From NCBI RefSeq assembly GCF_017876115.1, contig NZ_JAGINO010000015.1:62001-126000 (forward strand): a DNA stretch of 64,000 nt, read 5' to 3'. The notes beneath the pieces were generated by a model. That model saw only the letters and a program-made list of their open reading frames with translations. It was not told the origin of the DNA and did no database searches. The position numbers and the translations under genes are program-made. The number at the start of each line of letters is the position of its first letter. The first letter of the stretch is position 1. Origin of the DNA: Azospirillum picis. Lineage in GTDB: Bacteria; Pseudomonadota; Alphaproteobacteria; Azospirillales; Azospirillaceae. This document shows positions 42,313 to 52,093 of the stretch, one piece after another.

Positions 42313-43523
42313 TCCGCCTCCCGCCCCATCGGCGCCAGCCGCCAGACGGCGCCGTCGGACGCATCGGTGACGACGTAGAGCGCGCCGTCCGGACCCTGCG
42401 CGACGTCGCGGATGCGGGCGCCCAGCGCGACGCGCTCGGCCTCGCGCGCGCGGTCGCCGTCGATGGCGACCCGCACCAGCGCCTTACCGCTGAGCGCGCC
42501 GATCAGCGCGCTGCCCTGCCAGGCGGGGAAGAGCCCGCCGGTGTAGAAGAGCATCCCGGACGGCGAGATCACCGGCGTCCAATGCAGGACCGCGTCGGCG
42601 AACTCCTTGCGGGTCGGCGGGTCGGGGATGTCGCGGCCGTCATAATGCTGGCCCCAGCTCACCAGCGGCCAGCCGTGGTTCCTGCCGGCCTGCGGCCGGT
42701 TCAGCTCGTCGCCGCCGCGCGGTCCCATCTCTGCGACCCAGAGCGCGCCCGTCCGCGGGTCGATCGCCGCCGCCTCGATGTTGCGGTGGCCGTAGGACCA
42801 GATGGCGCCGGCGGCCTTGGGGTCGTTGACGAACGGGTTGTCCTTGGGGATGGAGCCGTCGCGGTTCAGCCGGACCACGGTGCCGAGCGTGTTGCCGGTG
42901 TCCTGCGCCGGATCGAAGGTGTTGCGCTCGCCCAGCGTCAGGAACAGGTGGCCCTCGCGCGAGAAGACGATGCGGTTGCCGAAATGGTTGCCGCCCGACA
43001 CCTTCGGCTCCTGGCGGAAGATGACCTTGAGATCGCGCAGGCGGTCGTCCGCCAGGACCGCACGGGCCAGCGCGGTGCCGGCGGTGCCGCCGCTGCCCGG
43101 CTCGGCGAAGGCCAGGTAGATGGTGCGGTTCTGCGCGAATTGCGGGTCGACGGCCACGTCCATCAGCCCGCCCTGGCCCTGGGTGAAGACCTGCGGCGTG
43201 CCGGCCAGCGGCGGCGACAGCGTGCCGTCGCGCGAGAGGATGCGCAGGCGCCCCGGCTTTTCCGTCACCAGGGCGCGGCCGTCGGGCAGGAAGTCGATCG
43301 CCCAGGGTCTTTCCAGCCCCTCGGCGACCGTGGTCACCGCCAGCGGTCCGGCGTCGGTCTTGACCGTCCTTGCCTGGACCGTCCTTGTCTGGACCGTTCT
43401 CGTCCGGTCGCCGCTGCCGGCGCGGTCGGACTGGGCAAGGGCGGGCAAGGCGGGGCCGGCAAGGAAGGCGGCCGAGAGGGTGGTGAAGAGGGTGGCGGCC
43501 GGCAGGGTCGGGGTGCTGCGCAT
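42309..43523 (-). CDS. PQQ-dependent sugar (aldose) dehydrogenase
   Basis: 404 residues from ATG 43523 (AGGAGG six bases upstream). A signal peptide (to ALPALAQ, about 31) is followed by a repeat-encoded RTVQT/RTVQA linker, then the soluble glucose dehydrogenase/YliI beta-propeller. It shows GLERPWAIDFLPDGRALVTEKPGRL, GQGGLMDVAVDPQFA, the His of GNHFGNRIVFSREGHLFLTLGER, and GHRNIEAAAIDPRTGALWVAEMGPRGGDELN with HGWP. It is periplasmic and oxidises sugars using pyrroloquinoline quinone with Ca2+. PQQ synthesis genes are not in the window. Confidence 0.9.
   Translation of the reverse strand: MRSTPTLPAATLFTTLSAAFLAGPALPALAQSDRAGSGDRTRTVQTRTVQARTVKTDAGPLAVTTVAEGLERPWAIDFLPDGRALVTEKPGRLRILSRDGTLSPPLAGTPQVFTQGQGGLMDVAVDPQFAQNRTIYLAFAEPGSGGTAGTALARAVLADDRLRDLKVIFRQEPKVSGGNHFGNRIVFSREGHLFLTLGERNTFDPAQDTGNTLGTVVRLNRDGSIPKDNPFVNDPKAAGAIWSYGHRNIEAAAIDPRTGALWVAEMGPRGGDELNRPQAGRNHGWPLVSWGQHYDGRDIPDPPTRKEFADAVLHWTPVISPSGMLFYTGGLFPAWQGSALIGALSGKALVRVAIDGDRAREAERVALGARIRDVAQGPDGALYVVTDASDGAVWRLAPMGREAE
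43362..43406 (-). repeat. Three 15-bp repeats in the PQQ dehydrogenase linker
   Basis: Units GACCGTCCTTGCCTG (43362-43376), GACCGTCCTTGTCTG (43377-43391) and GACCGTTCTCGTCCG (43392-43406) encode an RTVQT/RTVQA-like linker between signal peptide and propeller on the minus strand. The position tolerates length change. Confidence 0.85.
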
Positions 43524-43762
43524 GTCGGTCCTCCTGAGCGGTGGCAGACCTCCAAGGTGGGGGTGCGCGGCCTTCGTCCAAGAGGCTGTAGCCGCACACC
43601 CTCTCTTTAACACCCTGGCCCCAACACCCTGGCCCCCTTTAACACCCTGGGGGTATTGTTCGTGCACCTCCTCCGCCTTCACCCTCCGCAGGACAAATGG
43701 TGTCGTCACGGACCATCAGTCCGAAGACGGCTCCGGAACGGGATTGCTTTGCGGAGATGACG
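43524..43762. promoter_or_regulatory. Divergent promoter with three AACACCCTGG direct repeats
   Basis: The 239-bp region between the divergent PQQ dehydrogenase and APC permease genes holds AACACCCTGG at 43609-43618, 43623-43632 and 43641-43650. The first two are part of a 14-bp unit. They may be activator sites or slippage repeats. Shine-Dalgarno GGAG at 43753-43756 defines the permease start. Confidence 0.45.
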
Positions 43763-45103
43763 ATGAAGGAAGACGTGACGCTCGACCGGGCGCTCGGACT
43801 GTCGTCCGTGGTGCTCTTCGGATTGGCCTATATGACGCCGATGATCGTGCTCGGCACCTTCGGCGCGCTGGCGACGGCCAGCGAGGGCACGACGGCGATG
43901 GCCTATGCGCTCGCCGCCGGGGCGATCCTGCTGACGGCGATCAGCTACGGGGTGATGGCGCGGGTCTATCCGGTGGCGGGCTCGGCCTACACCTATGCCC
44001 GCAAGTCGCTGAGCCCGCATGTCGGCTTCCTGGTCGGCTGGGCGGTGCTGCTCGATTATTTCTTCCTGCCGATGGTGATCTGGCTGATCGGCGCCGCCTA
44101 CCTGACCTCGGCCTTCCCCGACCTGCCGGCCTGGGCCTGGATCCTCGGCTTCATCGGGCTCACCACGGCGGTCAACCTGGCAGGCGTCCATTTCGCCAGC
44201 CGGGTCAACCTGGTGCTGATGGTGGTCCAGCTTGCCGTGCTCGGCGCCTTCCTGCTGCTGGCGGCGCGTGCCGTCATGGCGGCGAGCGGGCCGGGCGGAC
44301 TGGCGTCGCTGACGCCCTTCTTCCGGGCCGACGTGCCCATCGGCGCCTCGGTCGCCGGGGCGGCGATCGCCGCCTATTCCTTCCTCGGCTTCGATGCCAT
44401 CTCGACGATGACCGAGGAGGTGCGCGATCCCCGCCGCACCATGCCGCGGGCCATCCTGATCGTCGCGCTGGCCGGCGGGGCGATCTTCGTCGGCGCTTCC
44501 TACGTCGTCCAGCTCGTCCATCCCGGCACGCAGTTCGAGTCGGTGGACGCCGCCGCCTTCGAGATCGCCAAGACCATCGGCGGCGACCTGTTCGTCACCG
44601 TCTTCCTCGCCACGCTGGTGGTGGCGCAGTTCACCTCCGGCCTGGCGGCGCAGGCCAGCGTCGGCCGGCTGCTGTTCGCCATGGGGCGCGACGGCGTGCT
44701 GCCGGCATCGCTTTTCGGCCGGCTGCATGCGCGCTGGCGGACGCCGGTGTTCAACCTGGTGCTGGTCGGGCTGGTCGGGCTGGCGGCGCTGTGGATGGAC
44801 GTGACGACCTCCACCTCCTTCATCAATTTCGGCGCCTTCCTGGCCTTCACAGCGGTCAACCTGTCGGTCATCGCGCTGTATGTGCGGCGGGAGCCGCAGG
44901 TCCGTGCGGCCGGCGCGCTGGTCGGCCTGGTCATCCCGGCGGCGGCGGCGCTGTGCGACCTCTACCTGCTGGCCAACCTCGACGGCCATGCCAAGCTGCT
45001 GGGTGCGGCGTGGCTGGCTTTGGGCGTGCTGTACCTCGCCTACCTCACCGGCCTGTTCCGCAAGGCGCCGCCGGAGATCGACTTCGTCGAGCATGCCTCA
45101 TGA
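43763..45103 (+). CDS. APC superfamily amino acid/amine permease
   Basis: 446-residue membrane protein, start set by GGAG six bases upstream. The first helix (LDRALGLSSVVLFGLAYMTPMIVLGTFG) carries the APC signature with the unwound glycine stretch. It continues MARVYPVAGSAYTYARKSLSPHVGFLVGWAVLLDYFFLP, FSFLGFDAISTMTEEVRDPRRTMPRAI and SVGRLLFAMGRDGVLPASLFG. About 12 helices are expected. It probably imports an amino acid, amine or amide. It converges on the LuxR-type gene, overlapping it by 6 bases, next to an amidase. Confidence 0.9.
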   Translation: MKEDVTLDRALGLSSVVLFGLAYMTPMIVLGTFGALATASEGTTAMAYALAAGAILLTAISYGVMARVYPVAGSAYTYARKSLSPHVGFLVGWAVLLDYFFLPMVIWLIGAAYLTSAFPDLPAWAWILGFIGLTTAVNLAGVHFASRVNLVLMVVQLAVLGAFLLLAARAVMAASGPGGLASLTPFFRADVPIGASVAGAAIAAYSFLGFDAISTMTEEVRDPRRTMPRAILIVALAGGAIFVGASYVVQLVHPGTQFESVDAAAFEIAKTIGGDLFVTVFLATLVVAQFTSGLAAQASVGRLLFAMGRDGVLPASLFGRLHARWRTPVFNLVLVGLVGLAALWMDVTTSTSFINFGAFLAFTAVNLSVIALYVRREPQVRAAGALVGLVIPAAAALCDLYLLANLDGHAKLLGAAWLALGVLYLAYLTGLFRKAPPEIDFVEHAS

Positions 45104-45907
45104 CGCCCCGGCCGGGGCCGGCGGGACGGGCGCCGTCAGGAAGAGGCGGAACAGCTCGCCCTGGCTGGAAATCCGGAGCTTGGCGTAGATGCGGCGGCGA
45201 TGGACCTTCACCGTGTCCGGCGACAGCGACAGCAGCGCCGCGATCGACTGGCTGGAATGGCCCTTCAGGATCAGGGTGACGATCTCCTGCTCCCGCCGGG
45301 TCAGTTGCGGATGCTCGAACAGCCGCGGGGCGGCACCGGGCTCCGCGGCGCCCGATCCGGCGGGGGCGGGGATCGGACCCCAATGCCGGACGGCGAGCGC
45401 GCAGACCAGCGGTGCGGCCTCTCCCAGCAGGGCCAGTTCGGCCGGAGCGAAGGGGCGGGCCTCACCGATGCGCGACAGCGACAGGACCGCCACATGGTCC
45501 CCGCCATGGGCGGCGGGCAGCCGCAGCCGGAACCCCGCCTCGTCGACGATGCGGGTCGCCGCGTAATGGACCCGGTGGTATTCCGACTGCTCGAAATCGT
45601 CCGGCGCGAGGTCGCGCATGGCGATGAAGGGCGGCCCGTCCCCCGCGCGGGCGGCGTCGTAGAAGGGGTCGAGCACATAGGCCCCGGCCAGGTACTGGTC
45701 GACGATGATGCTGCGGTCGGCGCTGAGCCGGTCGTTGTGCAGGTCGAAGGCCCGGCCGTCCGGCGCGTAGCGGAAGCCGTTCATCATCTGGAACGGCGCC
45801 AGCGCCTGCAGGGCGGCCTCCAGCGCTGCCGGAAAGCCCGGCGTGCCGATGGCCTCGACCGAGCGGGCGACGGCGAGGTTCCAGGCCGGGAAGGGCAGGG
45901 GGTGCAT
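45098..45907 (-). CDS. LuxR family transcriptional regulator
   Basis: 269 residues. The C-terminal HTH (about 205-262) is LTRREQEIVTLILKGHSSQSIAALLSLSPDTVKVHRRRIYAKLRISSQGELFRLF, a NarL/LuxR type. The N-terminal 180 residues are a sensing domain without an obvious family (DLAPDDFEQSEYHRVHYAATRIVDEAGFRLRLP). A receiver-like Asp pattern is absent, so it senses a ligand directly rather than by phosphorylation. It is divergent from the amidase across 137 bp and is a probable regulator of amidase and permease. Confidence 0.85.
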   Translation of the reverse strand: MHPLPFPAWNLAVARSVEAIGTPGFPAALEAALQALAPFQMMNGFRYAPDGRAFDLHNDRLSADRSIIVDQYLAGAYVLDPFYDAARAGDGPPFIAMRDLAPDDFEQSEYHRVHYAATRIVDEAGFRLRLPAAHGGDHVAVLSLSRIGEARPFAPAELALLGEAAPLVCALAVRHWGPIPAPAGSGAAEPGAAPRLFEHPQLTRREQEIVTLILKGHSSQSIAALLSLSPDTVKVHRRRIYAKLRISSQGELFRLFLTAPVPPAPAGAS

Positions 45908-46044
45908 CGCGGGTGTCGCCTTTCTTCGGTCGCCGGCATCCGCGAGGATGGTCGCACGCCACCCGCCGGCCGTCCAAGCCCACAGCCGGATCCGTCACCG
46001 CTTCACCCCGACCCCTACCAAACGATCGACAGCACGGGTACGCC

Positions 46045-47493
46045 ATGATCCTTCCGATGCAGCAAGACAGCCACCCGCTCGACCTGCCCGCCGACGCCAT
46101 GGCGGAGGGCATGCGGGCCGGACGCATCCGTGCCGAGACGGTGGTGGCCGAGGCGCTGGAGCGTGCCCGCGCCGTCGCCGGCCCGCTCAACCCCTTCGTC
46201 CTGCTGCGCGAGGAGCAGGCGCTGGCCGCCGCGCGCCGGGCCGACGCGGCGGCGGCACGGGGGGAAGCGACCGGGGCGCTGCACGGCGTGCCGTTCGCCG
46301 CCAAGGACCTGACGCCGACCGCCGGCGACCTGACGACGCTGGGATCCTGGACCGAGGAGGCGCTGCCGGACCGGACGGCGCTGTGCATCCGCCGTCTGGA
46401 GCAGGCGGGCGCCATCCTGATCGGCAAGACCACGACCCCCGAATTCGCCCATTCCAGCTTCACCTACAGCCCGCGCTGGGGGGTGACGCGCAACCCCTGG
46501 GACGAGACGCGCACATCGGGCGGCTCGTCGGGCGGCTCCGCGGTGGCGGTGGCGGCGGGCGTGGTCCCCTTCGCCGAGGGCACCGACATGGGCGGCTCGG
46601 TGCGCATCCCGGCGGCGCTGTGCGGCACCGTCGGGCTGAAGCCCAGCCTCGGCCGCATCCCGATGACCATCCTGCCCAGCGTCTTCGACAACATCTCCCA
46701 TTTCGGGCCGCTGGCGCGGACGGTCGAGGATGCCGTCGCCTTCATGGCGGCGGCATCCGGACCGAGCGACGAGGACATCCAGTCGCTGCCGCTCGCCTTC
46801 TCAGCCGCCGCGGCGCGCGACGGGCGGCTGGCCGGCCGCCGTTTCGCCCTGTCGGTCGATCTCGGCTATTACGAGGTCCAGCCGGGGGTGGAGACGGCGA
46901 TCCGCGAGACGGCGGCCCTGCTGCGCGCCGGCGGTGCGGTGGTCGAGGAGGTCTCGCTGCCCTGGACGCGGGCGGTCAACGACCGCTGGCTCGACCTGTG
47001 GTGCGTGTTCATGAGCGCCTATTTCGGCGACAGGCTGGAGGAGCACCGGGAGCGCATGGACCCGGCCATCGTCGAGCTCATCGAGCAGGGCTTCGCGCTC
47101 GGGGCCACCCCGGTCAAGCGGGTCGAACTGCTGCGCACCGCCATGTGGCGCGACATGGCCCGGCTGTTCGAGCGTTACGATGCGCTGCTCTGCCCCGCCT
47201 GTGCGGTGACGGCGCCAGCCGCCGGGTCCGGCGACGACGCCTTCATGGCCGACGCCCCCGGCGGACGCTACCGCGGGCTGGACATGACCTGTCCCTTCAA
47301 CCTCCTGCCGCAGTGCCCGGCCTTGTCGCTGCCGGTCGGTCTGGCGGCGGACGGGCTGCCGGTCGGCCTGCAGATCGTCGGCCGCCGCTTCGCCGACGAG
47401 GAGGTGCTGTCCATCGCGCTGGCCGCCGAACGGCTGCTGGCGAAGGCCGGGCGGACCGCCGTGTCGCCGCGCCGGCATGGCGGGCGCAGATAG
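46045..47493 (+). CDS. Amidase signature family enzyme
   Basis: 482 residues from ATG 46045; the frame is open upstream, but that part overlaps the LuxR promoter. The catalytic triad is visible: Lys in GVPFAAKDLTPTAG, the cis-Ser in GGSSGGSAVAVAAG and the nucleophile Ser in GTDMGGSVRIPAALCGTVGLKPS. The C-terminal CPALSLPVGLAADGLPVGLQIVGRRFADE is standard. It hydrolyses an amide or carbamate to acid plus ammonia. With the APC permease and LuxR regulator it may use an imported amide as a nitrogen source (inference). Confidence 0.92.
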   Translation: MILPMQQDSHPLDLPADAMAEGMRAGRIRAETVVAEALERARAVAGPLNPFVLLREEQALAAARRADAAAARGEATGALHGVPFAAKDLTPTAGDLTTLGSWTEEALPDRTALCIRRLEQAGAILIGKTTTPEFAHSSFTYSPRWGVTRNPWDETRTSGGSSGGSAVAVAAGVVPFAEGTDMGGSVRIPAALCGTVGLKPSLGRIPMTILPSVFDNISHFGPLARTVEDAVAFMAAASGPSDEDIQSLPLAFSAAAARDGRLAGRRFALSVDLGYYEVQPGVETAIRETAALLRAGGAVVEEVSLPWTRAVNDRWLDLWCVFMSAYFGDRLEEHRERMDPAIVELIEQGFALGATPVKRVELLRTAMWRDMARLFERYDALLCPACAVTAPAAGSGDDAFMADAPGGRYRGLDMTCPFNLLPQCPALSLPVGLAADGLPVGLQIVGRRFADEEVLSIALAAERLLAKAGRTAVSPRRHGGRR

Positions 47494-47591
47494 CAAGGCA
47501 GGCCCGTCACGGGCGGCACGATGGTGGCCGGGGCCTCCGCGATCCGGGGGCGGTCACCGTGCATTCGGTCGGGACAGCCTCGAAGCTCGGC

Positions 47592-50500
47592 TCACTGGCC
47601 AGGAGGCTGGTCCTTGGGATAAGCCTGGGCGAAAGCCGGAGCCATGTCGGCGCCGGTGACCGTCGGGAAGGCCGCCCGCATCCCTTCCCTGGCCTCATCC
47701 TCACCATACCCCGCCATGGACATCGCCCATATCAGAGTGCCGAAGACGTAGTCCGCATGCAGCAAGATCATCTGCCGGCCGCAATCGGCCCCGCCGATCC
47801 CAAGTGCCCGGCAGTTCTCGACCAGGTCGAAGGGGTCGTAGGTGGGCGGATCGAGCCGGCGGATGATCTCGTCCAACTGTTCGGAGGTGATCGACGGGAA
47901 CGCCGCCCGCACTGCCGTGCGGATATCGTCCTTGCGGTATGCCGAGACATCCATCGCCTTGGCCAAGCCATAGGGAAGCAGAGCCGGGAAGGCGGTGATC
48001 ACCGCCCGGCCGCAGGCGGCGGGATCGCCGTCCTTCTTGCGGTCCCGGACCATCCTGACCGGCCCTCCCGGCAGGGCGATCAAGGCGGTTGCCGGAGCGC
48101 TCAACGGGCTGCCGACGACCCGGTCCGGCCCGTCGACGGGCAAGGCCTGCAGGGCGACCGTCCAGGCGTCGCCCTCGGCCGCCGACGACAGCGACTTGGT
48201 GTATTGCTGACGGTGGATATCGGTTGCAACGACCGTCTCGGCCAGTCTCCTCCCGTCCGGGGTGGTCAATAGCAGGAAATAGGTTCCCGCACCGGCGACG
48301 CTGTTCCATATAACGCCGCAAGCCGTGGGAGAGCGCTCGACCTGCAACAGAACGGGAGTGGCGAGCCGGAGCAGGGGGGATGCGGCGGACGCCGTGCTGG
48401 GAAGGGTTTGGTCCCCACCTCTTGCGGTGACCGTCACCGAATACTCGCCGGCGGGGTCATTGGAGGTGAACCCCAGCACCGCCTCGGCAGCCGTGACGGT
48501 GACGCTGAGTGTCACCGGCCCAACGGCGGTCACTGTGTAGGATGTCGCCTGGGCGACAGCGCTCCAGCGAATCTCGGCCGCAACGTCGGGCGGATCGCAA
48601 GCCGCGCTCCTGACGACGGTCAGCCCGGTAGGAGCCGGCAGGCCGGTCAGGGTGACCACGGCCGATGCCGCACCGGCGACGGTCGAGGACTCCCCGTCGG
48701 GCGGCAGCGCCTGAACCGCCAGCGTCCAGGCGCCGGCGGCCGGTGCCGGCACGACGACCTCGCCGGCCTGGGAGGCACCTTCGGCAGCGGCCACCGGGAC
48801 CGCGGTGACCATGCCGTCCGGCGCGGTCAGGATGAGGCGGTAGGAAGCGGCGCCGGCGACCGACGCCCAGGTGGCGCCGACCGTGGCAGGCGTCACGGCA
48901 TCGGCGGCGGCCTTCGCCGTGGCGGTCAGCCCGGCGGGCGTGCCGAGCCGGGTCAAGACCAGCGGGGCGGATGGCAGGCCGGCGATGGTCCCCTCCCCGC
49001 CGGTGGCGGCGATGGCCACCGCATAATCACCGGCCGGGTCGTCCGGGCCGAAGGTCAGGGTGGTTTCGGCGGTGGTGACGGTCCGGCTCAGCGTCACCGG
49101 TCCGACAGCGGTCATCGTGTAGAAGGCGGCGCCGGCGACGGCGTTCCACCGCAGGGCGACCGTACCGGCGTCGTCGACGGTGGCAGCCGGCCTGTCGGGG
49201 CGGCCGAGGCGGGTCAGGGTCAACGGCGTGGACGCCGGGCTCGGCACGGTTCCGGCACCACCGGCGGCGGCGACCGTCACCACGTAGGCGCCGGCCGGTT
49301 CGTCCGGGCCGAAGGTCAGCATGGCGGTGGTCTCCGGCCCGGTCCGGTGGATCGTCACCGGTCCGGCGGCGGTCAGCGTGTAGGATGTGGCCGCGGCGAC
49401 GCCGGTCCAGGTCACCTCCAGGCTGGCGCCGCCATCGGAAACGGTCACCGGCCCCATGCCGAGAGTGCCGGGAGCGGCGAGATAGGTGACCGCTGCGGTC
49501 GCCGCCGGGCCGCTTCCCTTGGCGTTTGTCGCGGTGACGGCGATGGTGCAGGCGGCGGGAAGGGTTTCCGGCTGGACGTCGAAGGACTGGGAGCGGGTCC
49601 GGTAGTCCAGCGCGCCGCTGGTGGCCAGCAGCTTGCCGTCCTGATCGGAGAGGTTGGCCATATAGCCGTGAGCGCCGCTGCTGGGCATCCAGCGGGCGGT
49701 GACCACCCCACCGGAAACGTCGAGGGTGAGGTTGCCCGGTGCGGCGGGGGGACCGTCGTCGGGGCGGCTGTGACTGCCGGCGGTGGCAAGGGCGGTGGCG
49801 ATGGCCGTTCCCATCGCCGAGATGGCGGCGGCGGGACCGGCCGCGGTCGCCGCCGCGTCGGCCAGAGCGGCGAGGGCGGCATCGACGGCGGCGTCCAGCG
49901 CGGCATCGGCCAGTTCCTGGCAGATGAGGGTTGCGGCATACTCCGCAGCCTCCTTGCCGGCAAACAGCGCCAGGAACTTGGCAATCGATGCCGTGTCGTT
50001 CAGCAGCGCCTGGACGATCGATTCCGCAGCGCCCTCGATGGCCTTGCCGATGACCGTCCACAGGTAGTTCGGGCTGGAGGATTCGAGACTGACGCTGTTG
50101 GGGATGGGGATCACCAGCGCGTCCTTCAGCGTGACGGTGGCGAAGGCATTGCCGTCGCAGGCCAGGCTGTAGGAAAGGCTCAGGTTCAGGCTGAGCCCCC
50201 TGGTGCTGTCGGAGGCGAAGGCGGGCGACAGCGACCATGTCTGGCCCAGCAGCTTGTCGGTGATGATGTCGACGATCTTGCCGCAGATGCCGTTGCCACC
50301 CTTCGCGCTGGACAGCTCCTTCAGGGTGCTGAAGAAATCGATGATGTCCTCGGCCGCCTCGAATCCCGGCCAGTGATCGATCTTGAAGCCCTGATCGGCG
50401 CTGTAGCTGAAGGACAGCCGGTCGGATGCGTGCAGGAGCGGAAGGTAGTCGCGGGTCGGGGAAAGGGTGGTCTCGATCTTCAGCTTCCCGGCCGCGCTCT

Positions 50501-51902
50501 TCGTGGCGGCGACGGTCGCGTCGACACCGAAGGATTCCTGGAAGAACAGCAGCGATCCGGCGAAGCTGAGCGATCCTGTCCGGCCCTTGGTGTTCAAGGA
50601 CAGCACGGGGCCGAGACTGTGGTCGCGCTGGCGGGTGATCGACAGGACATAAATGTCGATCGGCTTGGCGATCTCGATCCTGGCGGTGACGCCGTCGTCG
50701 TTGACCAGGAGGGTGCCGGCGATCTCGATGTCCTTCAGCAGGGTCAGGACGAACGAGGCAGCGACGTTGAAACCCTCGCGGTAGGTGACGCTTCTCGGGC
50801 CGCCGGGAAGCAGCCCGGCCGCGCTGGCGGGAGCAGGCAGCAGCGTCGGGGCTGTTCCGTCATGGGACAGCGTCAGGGTCAGCGGGGCTTGCGTCGCGTT
50901 GTAGTAGACCTGACTGCCTGCCAGCAGGGTCAGGTCGACCAGATCGGAGGGCCAGGATGCGTTCCTGATGCACTGCTCGAACAGCGTGCCGATGGATGCC
51001 GAGCGGGTGAAGACGACGCTGGCCAGCGTCGGCCGGGTGCCCTCCAGATACAGGAGGCCGGTGAATTGGAGGCTGGCGAAATTGCAGTTGCCCCGCACCA
51101 TGAACCTGGCGGCGCTCTTGTTCCGCCCGTACGGATAATGGAGGTTGAAGCGGAGGCCGGTGAAGGAGATGTTCGGGAAAGCGCCGTCGAACAGCGAGGC
51201 GAGATCGACGTCCCCGACCGCCGCGACATTGGCGGTGACGACCTGTCTGGTGCTGTCCGACTGGATGTCGCCGGTGAAGGTGAAGTGGCTTCCGAACAGG
51301 GAGACGTCGAGCGAACCGCTGACGGAGAGCTTCTTCCCCTCCGCGATGCTGTAGGTGACGGCGATGTCGCGGAAGGTGAAGGTGTCGAACAGGCTGACCG
51401 AGCCATCCAGCCTGGCGGTGTAGAGCGCATTGCGGATGGCGGTGGTGGCCTTGGTGTCCTTGGCGAAGGTCGCCGACAGGGATATCGTACTCGCCTTGGA
51501 AATTCCGATCTCGGCGATGCTGTAGAACAGGCCGCCGTCGGCATCGGGATCGGTCAGCGCGATCGTCAGCCAGAAGGACGTGGTGCCGGTCACCGGGCGG
51601 GTGACCGCCGCGACGGAGGCGGGAACCGGCGACTGGGGAAAGGCGCTCCGCAGTGTGGTTTCCGGAGACCCGCCGCCTGTGGCGGAAAAGGTGAAGAAGC
51701 CTGCCGAGGAAACCTTGAGGAAGACCCCACCCGTTTCGAGATCGAAGGCCTCGTTCAGCAGTTCGACGATATCGAGGTCCGTCATTTCGGCATAGATCAG
51801 GCTGTGCGTCTTCGATATCGACAGCTTGCAGACCGTCGGCGCTTCCAGTTTCTTGCTGAAAACCTTGAAGACCTGGAAGGTTCCGCTGATGCCGATCTGC
51901 AT
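47592..51902 (-). CDS. Giant protein with FnIII-like modules and duplicated C-terminal domain (novel)
   Basis: 1436 residues from ATG 51902; a longer open frame to 52034 has no better start. No signal peptide is seen. Residues 1-610 are beta-rich with repeated hydrophobic-polar strands (SLSATFAKDTKATTAIRNALYTARLDGSVSLFDTFTFRDI) and match no family I know. Residues about 615-715 are Ala-rich helices. Residues about 718-1278 hold six modules of roughly 93 residues that each show the FnIII-like pattern of W then SYT(V/L)TA and a GxY(S/A)V strand. The C-terminus has two ungapped 57-residue copies (1296-1352 and 1373-1429) sharing CGR and RAAFP-x2-T. A 112-residue gene lies upstream. The function is unknown; it may be an adhesin-like, scaffold or contact-dependent factor. 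Confidence 0.7.
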   Translation of the reverse strand: MQIGISGTFQVFKVFSKKLEAPTVCKLSISKTHSLIYAEMTDLDIVELLNEAFDLETGGVFLKVSSAGFFTFSATGGGSPETTLRSAFPQSPVPASVAAVTRPVTGTTSFWLTIALTDPDADGGLFYSIAEIGISKASTISLSATFAKDTKATTAIRNALYTARLDGSVSLFDTFTFRDIAVTYSIAEGKKLSVSGSLDVSLFGSHFTFTGDIQSDSTRQVVTANVAAVGDVDLASLFDGAFPNISFTGLRFNLHYPYGRNKSAARFMVRGNCNFASLQFTGLLYLEGTRPTLASVVFTRSASIGTLFEQCIRNASWPSDLVDLTLLAGSQVYYNATQAPLTLTLSHDGTAPTLLPAPASAAGLLPGGPRSVTYREGFNVAASFVLTLLKDIEIAGTLLVNDDGVTARIEIAKPIDIYVLSITRQRDHSLGPVLSLNTKGRTGSLSFAGSLLFFQESFGVDATVAATKSAAGKLKIETTLSPTRDYLPLLHASDRLSFSYSADQGFKIDHWPGFEAAEDIIDFFSTLKELSSAKGGNGICGKIVDIITDKLLGQTWSLSPAFASDSTRGLSLNLSLSYSLACDGNAFATVTLKDALVIPIPNSVSLESSSPNYLWTVIGKAIEGAAESIVQALLNDTASIAKFLALFAGKEAAEYAATLICQELADAALDAAVDAALAALADAAATAAGPAAAISAMGTAIATALATAGSHSRPDDGPPAAPGNLTLDVSGGVVTARWMPSSGAHGYMANLSDQDGKLLATSGALDYRTRSQSFDVQPETLPAACTIAVTATNAKGSGPAATAAVTYLAAPGTLGMGPVTVSDGGASLEVTWTGVAAATSYTLTAAGPVTIHRTGPETTAMLTFGPDEPAGAYVVTVAAAGGAGTVPSPASTPLTLTRLGRPDRPAATVDDAGTVALRWNAVAGAAFYTMTAVGPVTLSRTVTTAETTLTFGPDDPAGDYAVAIAATGGEGTIAGLPSAPLVLTRLGTPAGLTATAKAAADAVTPATVGATWASVAGAASYRLILTAPDGMVTAVPVAAAEGASQAGEVVVPAPAAGAWTLAVQALPPDGESSTVAGAASAVVTLTGLPAPTGLTVVRSAACDPPDVAAEIRWSAVAQATSYTVTAVGPVTLSVTVTAAEAVLGFTSNDPAGEYSVTVTARGGDQTLPSTASAASPLLRLATPVLLQVERSPTACGVIWNSVAGAGTYFLLLTTPDGRRLAETVVATDIHRQQYTKSLSSAAEGDAWTVALQALPVDGPDRVVGSPLSAPATALIALPGGPVRMVRDRKKDGDPAACGRAVITAFPALLPYGLAKAMDVSAYRKDDIRTAVRAAFPSITSEQLDEIIRRLDPPTYDPFDLVENCRALGIGGADCGRQMILLHADYVFGTLIWAMSMAGYGEDEAREGMRAAFPTVTGADMAPAFAQAYPKDQPPGQ

Positions 51903-52093
51903 GGAAGGGCTCTTTCCGCAAATATCAGAAGGAGAACGCGGGTACGCGGCGGGCGCCCAGGCCGGATCACGGGACCGGATCACCGGACCGGAACGCCGCA
52001 GAAGAGGGCCGCACTGGGATCGGCCGCGCACCATCGGAACCGATCCCAGGCATGGCCCCGGCCACCATGCAGGACGCTATGGCTTTGCGGGTC

